Assembly (NCBI GenBank): GCA_013399695.1
Contig: VXAU01001099.1
Span: 4,226,241-4,290,240 of the forward strand
Direction of reading: 5' to 3'
Source of the DNA: Formicarius rufipectus
Lineage: Eukaryota > Chordata > Aves > Passeriformes > Formicariidae
DNA: 64,000 nucleotides
Positions within the stretch are counted from its first letter, which is position 1; each line of letters starts with the position of its first letter. The translations under genes were made by a program, and so were the position numbers. Of the stretch, positions 10,701-23,464 are shown piece by piece. The notes under the pieces are model-generated. The model had not been told where the DNA came from and did no database searches. It worked only from the letters and a program-made list of their open reading frames with translations.

Positions 10701-13700
10701 TTCCTATTGTACTGCATGGCTGGCCCACATGTGGCCCCACACATCTACCCGAGGAGATGATGACAGTGGGTGAATTTCCCCAAAGGCTTCCTTTGTTTAT
10801 CTGGTAGCTGAATTTTTGGAAGAAATTTCCCAGAGATTTGAGTGTTTGACACAACCCTGGCTTCATCACTGTGAAAATAAAGCAAAGCCAAGACAAAGGA
10901 AAGAATGCAGCAGGGGCTTCTGAAGGGCATCTTTAATTCTCACACCAAGTAACATTTAAAGTAATATGAATAGTGTCAGATTTTTAGTTATATGATATTG
11001 ATAAAGTTTTACTCTCACTGTGATTGTTTTCTAATGTACCTAATGCACTGAAGGAAAATAAAAACCGAAAACAAAACCACCAACAAACTGCATCTGGAAA
11101 GTTTGCTGAGTGAAGAGCATCAAATTCATGAGCAAAAATGAATGAATAGCTGGAGATATGGAACATATGCAATGCCCGTGGAAATAGCAATCATGTTGTT
11201 CACTGGGTAATATTCCCAGGAAATACCTTCATAAAAGGCAGGCATGAAACTTACCATGCAGTTTAAATAGCTCAGCTGGGATTTCTAACAGTGCTATGGA
11301 ACTTTAGTGGAACCTCTGTTGCCGGAATGCCTGGATACAATTCTCCTCTCCTCCTCTCCTGGCGTGGTCAGTGCTGGGTCACTGCTTAGCACTCAAAAGT
11401 TTGTTTCCAGACTAGTGTACAAGAAGAAGCGGATATTTTCTTAACACCTCTCCCAGAGTTTTGGGGTTTTTTTTCAGCTAACAATAAGTGCAGATATGAA
11501 TCCAGATTCAGTTCAGTGATCAGATGCTGAGAACAGATTCAACTAAAAGTCCCTGAAAGTGATGTCCTACAGGAACAGATTCTTAAATATTTATTTTCAG
11601 TCTTTTCCTCCATGCACAACTGGCAGTTACACCCAGGGCAGACAGAGTGTGCTCCACTTGTTTTATAAGCTGCATTTTTTTTGTGCATTTTCAATTCCAT
11701 TGCTATCCATTTAATAAAGAATATTTGTTATTGATTTTAATAGATTTTTTTTTCATTTAGGAAATAAGGGTTATCATTCAGTATACATTCAGTCATATTC
11801 TCAGATCATTTCAATCCAATCCATCTTTTGGTGGAAAATAAGTAAAGAACATTTTTGCAAATGTAAGTCAAGTCCCCGTAAAAATAAAACAAGTGTATGG
11901 AACTCCTTCAGGCTGAAGCTCTGCTAAAACATTGTAGGTATGAATATCAACACTTTCATGGTGAGGGTATTTAAATGTATTTTCTGTGGCAAGCCACTTG
12001 ATCTCCTCTCTCCTGTTCCAGCAAGCTGTGTGCAAGCTGATTCTAAACAAATGTGCTGATGGACATATTCTCTATATAGGTGCAAGGCACACAAATGAAG
12101 GCCATCTTAGTTCATATAATGAGTAGCCTAAATTCATGGTAAATGTGGTATCTCTCAATCACAGGACATTTCTAAAGAGCTTGTGATCATGCTTTAATTG
12201 GATGGCTGTAATTTTAAAATGCACAGGAAAAGGTGCAGTGCTGCCTTTGAAAAGACAGCTGAAATTCAGCTATGGATAACAATATGTCCGTAGTGACAGG
12301 AAATAAATCAAGCTTCCTATCAATAAATCTATATTACTAAACAAAAAGGGAAGTATTTTTATGCCTACTGTGAAGAAAGAGGATGTTTAAATTATGGGGA
12401 TGTTTAAGTGAATCAGTTTAATGCAATCAAAATAGACTCAAAAGGAAGGAAGTGTAGTAAAATCCCCATCTTTATTTCAAACACATCACCAACCCCAGTC
12501 ATTTTAAAATAGAAGAATAACAATAAATTATTGGTTTGCGCAGAAGAATTAGATGATCTTCTGTTTTTTGCTCTAAAGTAGGACCAGCTGTTGTTTGACT
12601 TTTATAAATGTGCTGTGATTTTCAAAGAGTCAGATGTCAAAGATTTGTTGCCATTCACCTTACATTAGAAACTGAGTTGGACGTCAGATGGCAGAGGAGT
12701 TTCCAGCTCTGAATTGATCTTTGACTGATTGGGAAACAGTTAAAACTGATTCATGCTAGACAAAAATATTTTTTTTTCCATCAAGATTCCATCTGTAATG
12801 GTTAGACAAAAATATATATTAAGAGATCAAGTGACTGAGTTCCTCCTTCCTCTAAATATCTGCTAATGAGAATGTGAGATGAACCATTAGTCATTAAAGG
12901 CAATTTCCTCATTATTATTTATCAAAATCAACATTGTGTTCCTTCCCTTTCTCCTCATGAACTATTGCCTTTCATTTTTGTTGTTGCACTGCACGGGGTG
13001 TCAGTCCTGCACTGACCCTGGTGAGGTGATTCCTGGTCCTGCCCGCAGACTGCTCTGCTCTGTCACATCTCACAGGAGTACACTGGCACTTGTCCACACC
13101 CCCGTTCTGAAGCATCTGAGCACCACTTTGGAAACCAGCCTGCTCAGGATGTGAAGTGAATGATCCTGGCTCAGCATCATGCTGTTTTCCCAAATTTTCT
13201 GTTGGTAGAAGGGACAAAAGAGTTGAGTGAAAGTGGGTAGATTATGTGGTCCCTCAAAATGAGGATATAAATAGAGTAGGAGTTGTCCATCATTATTCTG
13301 GAGTTATCTCTCTATCCATTCTTGGGCTACTAGATCATCTGATGTGCCTGGCTTTGAAAGAAAGGTGCAAACAGTATTCAGAACTTGTTTTCAAAAGGGG
13401 TTGTTTGTTTTTTTTTTTAATTTTGTCTCAAGTTCTACCTTCTGTGTTGTCATTAAGCAAGAAGATGTTCCTCATCTAAATCTGATCATTCTCCTCCTGT
13501 TCTTCAGAGAACTTGAGTTCATATTTATTTTTCCTGTGCTGTTGTTTTGATTTGTTTCTGGGGTTTCATTCTGGTGATTACAGTGTGTTTGTTTGATTTG
13601 GCTGAACAATATTAAATATATCCCTCTGGAGGAACAATATGTTTTCTTTTTGGCATAGATTTTTTTTTCATTTTAGAATTCATCGTTTGTGTGTGGTTAA

Positions 13701-14202
13701 TGCTTATTAGAAGTGCCAGGTTTGTTCAAGAGACTTAGAAACCTTGGAACAGCATGGTTCCAGCTACATAGGGCATATAGGGATAGCAAAGAATAACTGT
13801 CTAGAAAGGAAGAAAAGTTCAAGTGAGATCAGAATTAGTGTTAGAAACTGGTCTTTGAACAACCCTGTAAACTTCATTGATCAATGACATTAGAGGACAC
13901 TGGAGATCATTCAAGTTCAAAGTTAATATTAGCAAGAAGTTTAATATTGGAAACAAAACTATGTATGAAGGAGGGTGACAAAGAGGAACAGTTCCAAATT
14001 CCTTTTTTCTTCATAGATGGGATCGAGTCAGGAAAACACAGATCACAATCAGTATTTATAAGAACATCTTTCATTCAGGTGGGAAGGTTTGTACTGGTGA
14101 GCAGTAGCCCCTAGGTTAGTGTTCAGAAAGTACTGAAGGGTCCTTTTTCTCATGAAGTGAACCTGCACACAGGAGCCACTGCCACTGTGGATATAGTCTG
14201 AG
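7766..14202. other. Intronic stretch, mostly featureless
   Basis: It holds a G7-then-T14 low-complexity run near 9419-9443 and otherwise ordinary intron DNA. Overlapping open frames on both strands around 8128-8594 start or stop without any family resemblance and are treated as chance. Confidence 0.55.
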
Positions 14203-14228
14203 TTGTGCTGGTGTGTTGTGCTGGTGTG
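14203..14228 (+). repeat. 13-bp perfect tandem repeat, two copies
   Basis: ttgtgctggtgtg occurs twice in immediate succession (14203-14215 and 14216-14228). It is a minor satellite-like duplication. Confidence 0.9.
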
Positions 14229-17200
14229 TTCTGGTGGCCATGTCCAGATTTGGCTGACTCCTGGTGTGCTGACTTTATCAGTTTCTAAGAATTCATCAAG
14301 ACTGCTTGTCTCCAGAGTGGATCAGTTCTTGGGAAAATTTCACTACCTACCATCTCAGCTCATACTTCCTCTCCTTTCAGCTTTCTGCCTGCTGGAAATG
14401 TTTCTCCATCCAAACCTTTATGTAGAGAACTCACATAAAACTCAATCAGTTTCTCATATGGATGTGGCCTTTATGACATGGTGAAATGCCTGATTATGGG
14501 CGGACAGTGAGATAATTCCTTTTAACTCTTTAACCTCAGACTTTGTGTGTTGCCTGGTTGAGTGCAGCTGTAACCGTTGACTACCATGAGGTATCACAAG
14601 AACATAGGTACTGGAGTGGAAGGCAATAGAAGGGAGGTGTAGGAACGTGGAAGACAAGCCACAGGGAAGCACAGAGCTGGGCAAGTAGCTGAGGGAGGTG
14701 AAAGCTTCCAGGAGAACTGGAGGAAGAGATCATACCGCACAATGTATCATTATTTTGTCTTCTCTTTCCCTTGAAATCCCAGTAAAGGTTTGCTTCATCT
14801 CACCCCTAGGTCAACTAGGCTTGGAAAAAGAAAAGGCTTTGAGTTATGGGAAGGGTTATTCTGATTGCTTCTGCTAGTCTGTAAACTCACAGCCTTTTCA
14901 GTGATCTGAGGCAGTACTTATTCTGGAGCCAAATATTTTTGCTGCAGGATGCCCCAGGAGGCACTTCCCTGCCTTGGAGTCAGCACTCTCCCCACCTTGT
15001 GAACCACATACATGCCTTGTTACTGGCAGCCTGCAGCTGAGAAAGATATCCAAGTCTTCCCTCAAACCTCAGTTTCCAGAATCACAGTGCTGCTGCTATC
15101 CAGACAAACTTTATTTTTGTTTGGATCTTGCAGTAATTTAAAACCCATCAACAGGCAAAATCAAACTCACCCTCCTCAAATGCATGTGGGCAAGAAGCAG
15201 AGGGGTATGAAACATGGCACAGCTCCACAGGCCCTCTTCTCCCTGGGTTCATTCTTCCTGATATTACAGCATCGCTTCCTGACCCTACTTGCAAATAAGC
15301 AATTATTGAAAGAACATGGCTGGACCACACATGCTTGTTTTCCACTGTCATGGAGAAAGGCTGTGTGTTGACTGGTGGGTATTTATTTTCACAGGAGGCA
15401 GTTGGGTTTGTTGTTGTGTCTTTAGGGCACCATCTCTCGAGGTGGTGAGACTTCTCAGCTTGCAGGAAGAATTGAGGGCGGGAGCCAGCTGTGCCACACA
15501 GGTCCTGGGCCTCAGTTGGCATTTTTACTTTTCAAAGTTTTCCAGTGTTGATATTTATTGCATGATCCTGAGGAGTCAATAGGAAAGGACAGCAGGGGGT
15601 CTACCCAGCGGAAGAAACACTTAGCCAAGCCATGTGGTGTTCCTTTAAAATTGGAGTTGTTGTTAAACCATCAGTTAGAAGTGTGACATTTATACAGAGA
15701 AAAGAAAGTAAATTGAAACAAACTTGAGCTTTCTGGCTTGCTGCAGACAATGCAGAGAGAGGGTTTTTTAATGAATTTAACTAATTGCCCTTAGAAAGGT
15801 AAAGGGCCACGTTCTCTATCTATTGCTGTGTATAAAATGGGGAAGGTGTCATGCAGCTGCCTAGTCTTTGCCTTCACTGTTTGCCATCGTGCATCATGGA
15901 CACTCGTCCACTGTGCAGGCTTCCAGTGGGTGCTGGGTTGCTCCAAAGGCTGATGGCACCCTGTTTCTGCTTCCCTCTCCTTCCCAGCAGCAGACCCAGC
16001 CTCCCCCAGCTTTGTACAGGCTGAAACAGCTGCTGGCTGCAGGGTACAGGTTGGGGCTGAGGGCTGTGGTTCTTGGATCACCTTCTGGCTTTTGTTGCAG
16101 TGCGGAGCAGACTGTGGCTGCTCAACAAAACAAAAAAGATAACATTGTTGAGGCTGAAATGCAGTTAGTTATGTGGCACTGAAGAAAGGGGGCAGTGTTT
16201 TACAGGTTTAGGCAGCTGCTGGGTCAGAGGTGCAAGGCAGAAAAGACAGGTAATTTGAAGAAATGGAAATAAAACAGTATGATATGTAAATCAGGTTTTT
16301 TTCACCAAGTCAAGGAAAGCACCTCACTCTGCACCAGAGGAATATCTGGCTCTGAACATCTCATCTCAACATCATCCACACCAGATCCAGCCTTTCAGGA
16401 ATCCATTGACTGCTCAGGATTTTGTTTCAGTAGCAGCAGGACTTGCCTCCAGCCTTTGAACAAAACACTTTCCCTGTGAGGGAGGAGATAAATGAATAAA
16501 AACAGTTCAGTAAGAGCTGGGCTAGAATGGATGTCTTCTAAACAAATATACAACTTATTTTCCATTTGCTTGTTCCCAGTCCTTGATTGCTGTGAAAGAG
16601 CAACAGTGCTGCATTTCAGGAGAAGCAGGATGTGCCTCCCGAGGTGCAGATCTGAAAGGTGGCCACTTGCATCCATGAACCTGGCATTTTTGTTGACAGG
16701 AATAATACAGAAACAGCTCAAATTAATGCTAATGAATGAAAGCTTTCCTTTGTATTTCTTAATGTATAACTGATTAATTCCCCAAAGAATTCTTCTGGGC
16801 ATCCCATCCCTATGTAAAGACTATGGCTAAGTGGCTTAATAGGATAAGTGCTTTATAAAACAGCTCTGTAATATTTTGGTTGTCTCTTTTCATTTCAGTA
16901 ACAAGCATAAGGGAACCTATGTCCCAGTACACAGGGATTTGTAATCACCATTAATGGAGATAATTGCCCTCATGGGAAAAAATAAAAAATACCATTGCAA
17001 GAACACTTTTCTAGCTTTGCATTTTCATCACAACAGATTGTGTCTCTCTTGCTAAGTGTCTTTGTGCTGTAGAGGAGCAAACAAATCTAGCAAAGAGAAG
17101 TCACTTTAAATCATTAAGATAAACTCTTGATGCAGGACAATAAAATCATGATTCTGAGTGTCCCAAGACAGCATATGTATGATTGATGAAAATGAAATAA

Positions 17201-20200
17201 AATCATGGCAGCTATTAGCAGCTTAGTAAGTTTTAAATGAGCCCTGAATGATGGCAGAATTAAGAAGTGCTTTGCCTTTTTCACATTATCATCACTAACA
17301 GGAGATTTCGCTTGTTGTTTGTTCCATTTTGATGGTAAATCCTGTTTTAACAAATATGCTGACACACTGTAAAAGATCAATGGACTTCAATTGCATGGGA
17401 TGTCTATCTCATACTCTGTGTTCACAGAGCTCAGATTACTGCAAGCTGAGAAATCCAGGTCACAGAGCAGAACTGTGATCTGCCAGAGCTCACACTGCTG
17501 CACAGAATGAGGAGGGGTTGTTCCAGTCCCACTTCGTGCCGAATCCACGGGGCACCCTCTTTTATGGGAGATCACTGGACAGAGCTTGTCGTTTGTCAGG
17601 TTTGTGGAGTCTGCCAGACAGCACTGCTCCACCGACAGTGCTGGGAGAGAAGCACTTGCCCACTGTTTTCCAGTTAATTGTTTTCTTAAGAAAGCACCGG
17701 GCAAAGGTCAGTTTGACACTTTGTAGCTCTGACCCGAATAAGTGTATCAAGACCTTATTTTGTTCGTGGAACATTTTTGGGAAAGCGCTTTTCTGGGACT
17801 AGGTGCCAGGTTACAAATTAAATGTGCTGTATGAAGGAGAACGTGCAAAGGAAGGAGAAACCTTTAAAAATCCAATTTGATGTTATTTTTTTCTTTCTTT
17901 TCAAAATGCAGAATCAGCTTATGGTGCTCAGAAGCTCCTGAAATCTGGGTTTTGTATCTTTAAAATACACAGTGAAGATTAATACATTGGTTTGGTTTTT
18001 AATGAAGTAAATCTGAGAACTGGATTTGCTGCAAACTCTTTTATTTCAATGCTTTCTTATTTATTGCACCATGCTTAGAAAGTTATGCATAGCATCTATT
18101 AATTCTTGTGACAAGGTGGATTTCAGGATTAAATAAATTGTGGGCATTCCTTTTAAATTGCTGGAGTCAAAGGAATGTTGGGTTATCCAGCAGGAGCCAT
18201 TCCCCCTGCATGGCCTCATAGCTCCTGTTACAGGAGTTGTGGTGGCTGAGCAGGATGGAAGAAGCCACTGGAATCAGCTTGAGTTGCACATCCTGTACTC
18301 ACCACATAGGGTAGGTGACCAAACTGTTTCATGAGCAGCAGGCAGAGAGAGGGAATGGTAGCTTTGATTCAGCACAATATAAGATCCATGCTGGGCATAT
18401 ATTTATTGTCATTTTAAATCAGTCAGATTTGAACATTTTGTGCTAAGTTGTGGTTGGTATGCCAAACTACTTTTTTGCTTTGCCTAGTTAGCATTATGAG
18501 CTGGTGCAATGTGCTAATGCAAGTGATTATTCGAGGAGCTGCTTGAGGGACAGCAATGTTTCCATTGTGTGAATGGTCCCAGTGATCTTTTAGGTGCAGA
18601 AAAAGATGGTTTCTCTTCTTTTCATCTGCAATATAGAAAATGTAGCACATGTAAAAGTGTTGTGTTGGAGTGCACATATAAAGTGGCTGTATTCAGCTGC
18701 CCATCACACCTGTGTGTTCCCACCTCTACTTTTGGAAACCAGTTATGACTCCAGGACTAACCCTGTCTCTTTTAAGTGCTTGAGGACTGACTCTAGCAGA
18801 ACTTGAATTTGTGTCCCCTCTCAAGCAGTGTATTGCTCTGAACCTTTACACTTGAAACTGGAGAATGTTATGAGCCTGATAATGGCTTTGAGCCAACACT
18901 AATCTTAGTCAAGCAAGGAAGAGTCATGCTTTTAGATCCAAATATTAAACATTTCCTTCCTGCTGTCACACCTGTTTCTACTAACAAGTGTGGACTGCGT
19001 AAAGAGCTGCTACCATTTACAGTCAGCTGTTCCTTGGAAAAAGTCATCCTTTATACACACCTTTCCAGTTCCCTCTAAAGTGTGTTCTTGGATGATTAAG
19101 TCTTATGCAAACAAACTCTTGACTGGGTGATCATTTCCTTACCTTGTTTCTCATAGTCGTGTGTTATCGCCACTCTCTGCTACAGAGTGTGCCATGGGCT
19201 ATTCCATCTTCAGATTTTTGATGGAAAAAATAAATTTCCTACATACATCAACATCAAACCTCTTTGTTGGATCAGTGAACTTTGTTCACTTTGTTCACTG
19301 ATGCTGATTAGTCAATGAAGTGTTTTTGTCCCACCATTTCATTTTAATTTCAATCAGTGATTTGACTGGATGAAATGACTGGAACAATTACTCAGGTCAG
19401 TATGTCTCAGTTTTACTTGAAGGCAGGGATTATGTCACCAAGTGTAAACAAGCAAAGATATTGGGTTTATGTTCTTACGTTGACTTCATTGAAATCAGTA
19501 TCAACTTGAACATCACTGTTGAGTAAGGGTTTTATGTTCGTGGAATGGAAAAGGAACAAAAAGGAGAAGGACAGTAAAGAATGAATTGCTCAGTTCCATA
19601 GAAATGAGATCATGAGATGTGAATTTTCATAAAAAAGAACTAGCTGAAGGAGGAGAAGGAATCATGTGAACCTGTCTCTATGTCAGTGGATAAACTGGGC
19701 AGGTTTCAGCAAAATGGATAATGGGAACAAGTGATACTGTGACTTCCTTGTCTGTTCTGTAGGCTTGAACAGCAGTGTGACTGTTTTGTCTGATCTTACC
19801 TGTAAAATGGAGAGCACAGGGTGTTCATGACAACCCTTTAGTCTGATCACTTTGGCTTTTATTTTGCAAAGATTAGAGACACTGTCAGGCAGTGTGACTT
19901 GATAGCAAGAGGTGGGAATGAGGCATCATGCTGAAAGTGCAAAAGGTGGGGAACAGGAGAATGGGAACAGCATTAAAGCCTAGAGGCTGAGATGGGAAAA
20001 AACCAGGGAGTCAGGCATGTGGAACAGCCCCAAGAAATGGTTGTGAGTCCTTCACTTTTGACCTGATCCCATTAGGTCCACAGCCCTCTGAGACTGGTTG
20101 TGTCCAGGTGGCCAAATGGGTCTTGCTTGCTGGTAAGACCAGCCCATGGCGAGGGGACCAGTGTGACTTGATGGTCCAGCTGCAGCTGAGGAGAGATCTG

Positions 20201-23200
20201 ACACTCACCAAAGATACCAGGGAGCCTGTTGGCTGAGTTTCCTTCTCTAGGAATGAGGCAGTATCATTTAAAGATGCTCGTGGTGCTGCTGTGCTAATGT
20301 CTTTCATGGAAGAGCGGGATAAATGGTTGGAAATACTGCCTTTTGGAGTAGGCTCCTTGCAAGCAAATTGCAGAGCATGAGTAATGAATGCATTTGACAG
20401 GAGAATTTCTGATTTTACAACACATTCATAACACCTTGAAGCACTTAGTACCTTGTTAACCCAATTAGCATATGCCGAAACTGCCAAGGCAATCTGAACA
20501 GTTATTAATCATGTGCCAAACTGTCCAGGATCGTGCTTTGCTATTCCTGCAGAGGCAGCTAAGAGTAAGTTGGGAAAAAAGCAGCTTTAAATGTCTACGT
20601 GCACAGACAATTGGTTACAGTAAAGTCAAATAATACTGAATCAGAGATTACTGCAACAAAACAAGCCATCCTACCATAGACTGTCTTGCCTCATCAGTAC
20701 TGGGAGAACTAACGTAGTGTGTCAGCGGAAGTTGCTTATCCTGAAGCCATAAAAAGAGCCTTAAATGATCTGTGCTGAGCAATCGCTGATAGTACCGTTC
20801 CAGCCCGTGGGCTGTGCAGGTTGTTTCTAGCATGTCACAGAAAAAGGAAGCATTAGTGAAACACAAATGCAGCCTGCAAGCAATCAGGTGTGCATCTGTG
20901 CTTGCACTTTATGTCCTTGTATTGAGCAACTCTAGATGGTACCCACCATGAGTCATTTCCAGTCTCCAGGGTTCACAGCTAACATTAAAGCACAGTTCAG
21001 CTCTCAGGCACAGGTGATGCTTGACCTCTATTGCAGGGCAGCTTTTAAAGGTAATGGGATTGTTTGGTACTGTCCAGGAGAAATGGGACAGGAGATCTGT
21101 GTCACAAATTGGCTGCATTAGTGCATACATTGGGGACTTGCCTTTCCTTATCTGCCCAAGTTCCTATAGCAGAGTCTCCTATGACAGAATTGTCTATCCT
21201 ACAGCAACCAAGACTGGTATGGCTTCTAATGACATAGTAATGGCTATCTGGGTTCTTACATGAGATGTAAATAATACAAAAGATCCTGAGAAGCTTCAGA
21301 AATAGAATTTAACCTAGAAATGAAAATGATGAGAGGATTCATAAGTATCAGATCATTTCACTTTACCTGTGAGTTGATGCAGTTCTCAAAATCTGCTATG
21401 TGTCATTTGTAGTTAATACCACCAAATTGCAAATCTGATATATTGACTCCATAGCAGTGAAATGACAAAGACCATGAGTTAGTGACAGATTAAACCCTGT
21501 TCTTGTAAGTAAAGCCAGTTAACATCTGTTTATAGAAAATAAAATTAAGCTACCTTGGTATTTTTTACGAGATTATAATTTAGCTAATAGAGGAAATAGC
21601 ATTGGACTTTTGTGGGCATTTGATTTGGGCCATGTGACAGAGCAGAACAATAGAAAATAAAGATGGCATGTATTAAATGATGGAAACCTGGCAAGCTAAC
21701 AGATACAGATATAATAGCAGTATAATAGGGCAGACAACTTTACAGAGAAATCCTGAAGAGACTTATCCTTACCTTTGTGATAAGAAAAGTTTTTAACTTA
21801 ATTTTCTAAGGAAACAACATCTTTTTTTCATGTTTTTCTCATCTTTGCCCTCTAACAGCTTTGGTACTCGTTGGACAAATTCCAAGCAAATCAGCAGAAG
21901 CTTCTGATTTCAAAAATTCCTTCTGTGGAGACCAGCATAAGGATAGGGGCAGCAACCCAGAAGTCGCTCTAATTAGGAGAAATGCAGTAGTATGAACACA
22001 TTTATTTGTGGACACACACATTACTAAAGACTCCACATAGCTGAGAGGCTCATAAATGCTTGACCCTTGGGAAAAGCTTCCACTATATCTGGAGAGTGAT
22101 CACACTGCCCAGATCCATGGGAAGTTGTCCTGCACTGGGTCTGCTCCGTGGGGAGTACTAGTTGTGCATGAGAAGCCAAAAAAATTCCAAGTATGTCACT
22201 AATGCCTGCAGCTGGGTGAGCAGGCAGGAGCAAAAAGAACAGACTGCTGATTCACATAGATCAGTTGTAGGTAATCAGGCCCAGCCCTAACATATACAGC
22301 GCTCATTGTCATGGAGGGAAGAATGTCAGCCACTCTCTTAGGCACAGGGGTTTGTAGTGGTATTGAGGAGACTCATGAGTTCACCAGCATTGAGGTGGCT
22401 TTTGTCTTGCTAGAAATGTGCTAATCCAGACAACATGTTTCTTGCAAAAAATAACCATTAGTTAAAATGCAAGCTTGTACTTAGTCTCATGACAAGGTGA
22501 CTGGCAGTACCCCTATTTCCAAGATGCAGAAGAGATATATAGGAGAGTGGAGTCATCCGACTTAAACACTGGACAAAAAAGAGAGTTGGAGTTAGAACCA
22601 AGATGTCCCAGGCAGTGGCCTTCTGCTAGGTTATTTTACCTTCTAGATCCGTATATTCCTATCCTTAAGTGGCAAACCAATCCATATGAATGTAAAAATG
22701 GCACCTTTCTTATATGAAGATTCACATCAGCTTGGAGCACTCAGCCCTCTTGAGACATAATTATAGTTACTCTGTTGCTAAGTCTTTCAGATTTTAAGTA
22801 TTTTGAAAACACATCTGTAGCAGCATATTCAAGAGCAACAGGGTAACAATAACACTAATGTTGTGTTGTGTTTTTTGGTATAAACTCTTTTGGTTTGGAG
22901 TTTATGATTTATGTGTTCTGGAACTGGATTATTGCCTTATAAAACAATGCAGCAGCCTTTTCTCATTTAGTTAGCCATCTATTTTTATTAGGGTGCTCTA
23001 TAGAATGCTTGCAATAATATTATAAAGGTGCACAAGGTTCATTATTTCACAACAAGCAACTAGCCAAGACCATTATTATTTTTACAACAGCCAGGCTTTC
23101 CATTGAAGTTTAGTTTGGATTATAATCTTTTTTTCCTCCTCCCTCTTTCTCTTTTCTCTACCAAAAGCTGAGATGTGCAATTGTTCCTTTTAGATTGCTT

Positions 23201-23450
23201 TTCCACTCCTCTACAAAACATGTCATTTTCTGTGAAATGGATGGATTATAATGGGAACAGATCAGTGATAATGCATTACTGGAATACAGCCATTCCCAAG
23301 AGAGCTTGTAATAATATCCAGCCTTCCTAAGCTTTAAAATCTGCAGTTTGGACAGCCTATAGCTCTAATATGGAATCTAGTTCTGAATTTTCCCTGCACT
23401 TAAAATTCTTTGATGCTCAGTTATTGTTTGGGTTCTGCCCTCCCTGTCAC
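14229..23450. other. Intronic stretch with small hairpins only
   Basis: No gene is recognised. A 158-codon reverse-strand frame at 20011-20487 has no recognisable domain and overlaps AT-rich sequence that looks more like non-coding DNA. One short hairpin (19271-19302) is listed separately. Confidence 0.55.
19271..19302. repeat. 10-bp perfect inverted repeat
   Basis: atcagtgaac (19271-19280) and gttcactgat (19293-19302) are exact reverse complements separated by 12 bp. The spacer itself contains a further gttcact copy. No function can be assigned. Confidence 0.85.
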
Positions 23451-23464
23451 ATTGCCATGGTAAC
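23451..23464. promoter_or_regulatory. RFX X-box-like palindrome
   Basis: attgccatggtaac differs by one base from the full two-half-site RFX consensus GTTGCCATGGTAAC. RFX factors bind this imperfect palindrome, often in ciliary and neuronal genes. It is a motif match only; occupancy is not shown by the sequence. Confidence 0.35.

Noticed and set aside
15585..15605. CTCF-like agcagggggtct
   Set aside because: Too few matches to the core motif when the flanking positions are considered.
17172..17186. TAYV-stop reading, a possible PDZ ligand
   Set aside because: An in-frame stop lies about ten codons upstream with no acceptor in between, and no similarity to the kalirin-7 tail.
19741..19830. 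Possible MIR remnant around cctgtaaaatggagagcac
   Set aside because: Only about 15 bases resemble the MIR consensus, too little to call.
20011..20487. 158-codon reverse-strand open frame
   Set aside because: No family resemblance, no splice context, and no supporting codon pattern. Treated as chance.
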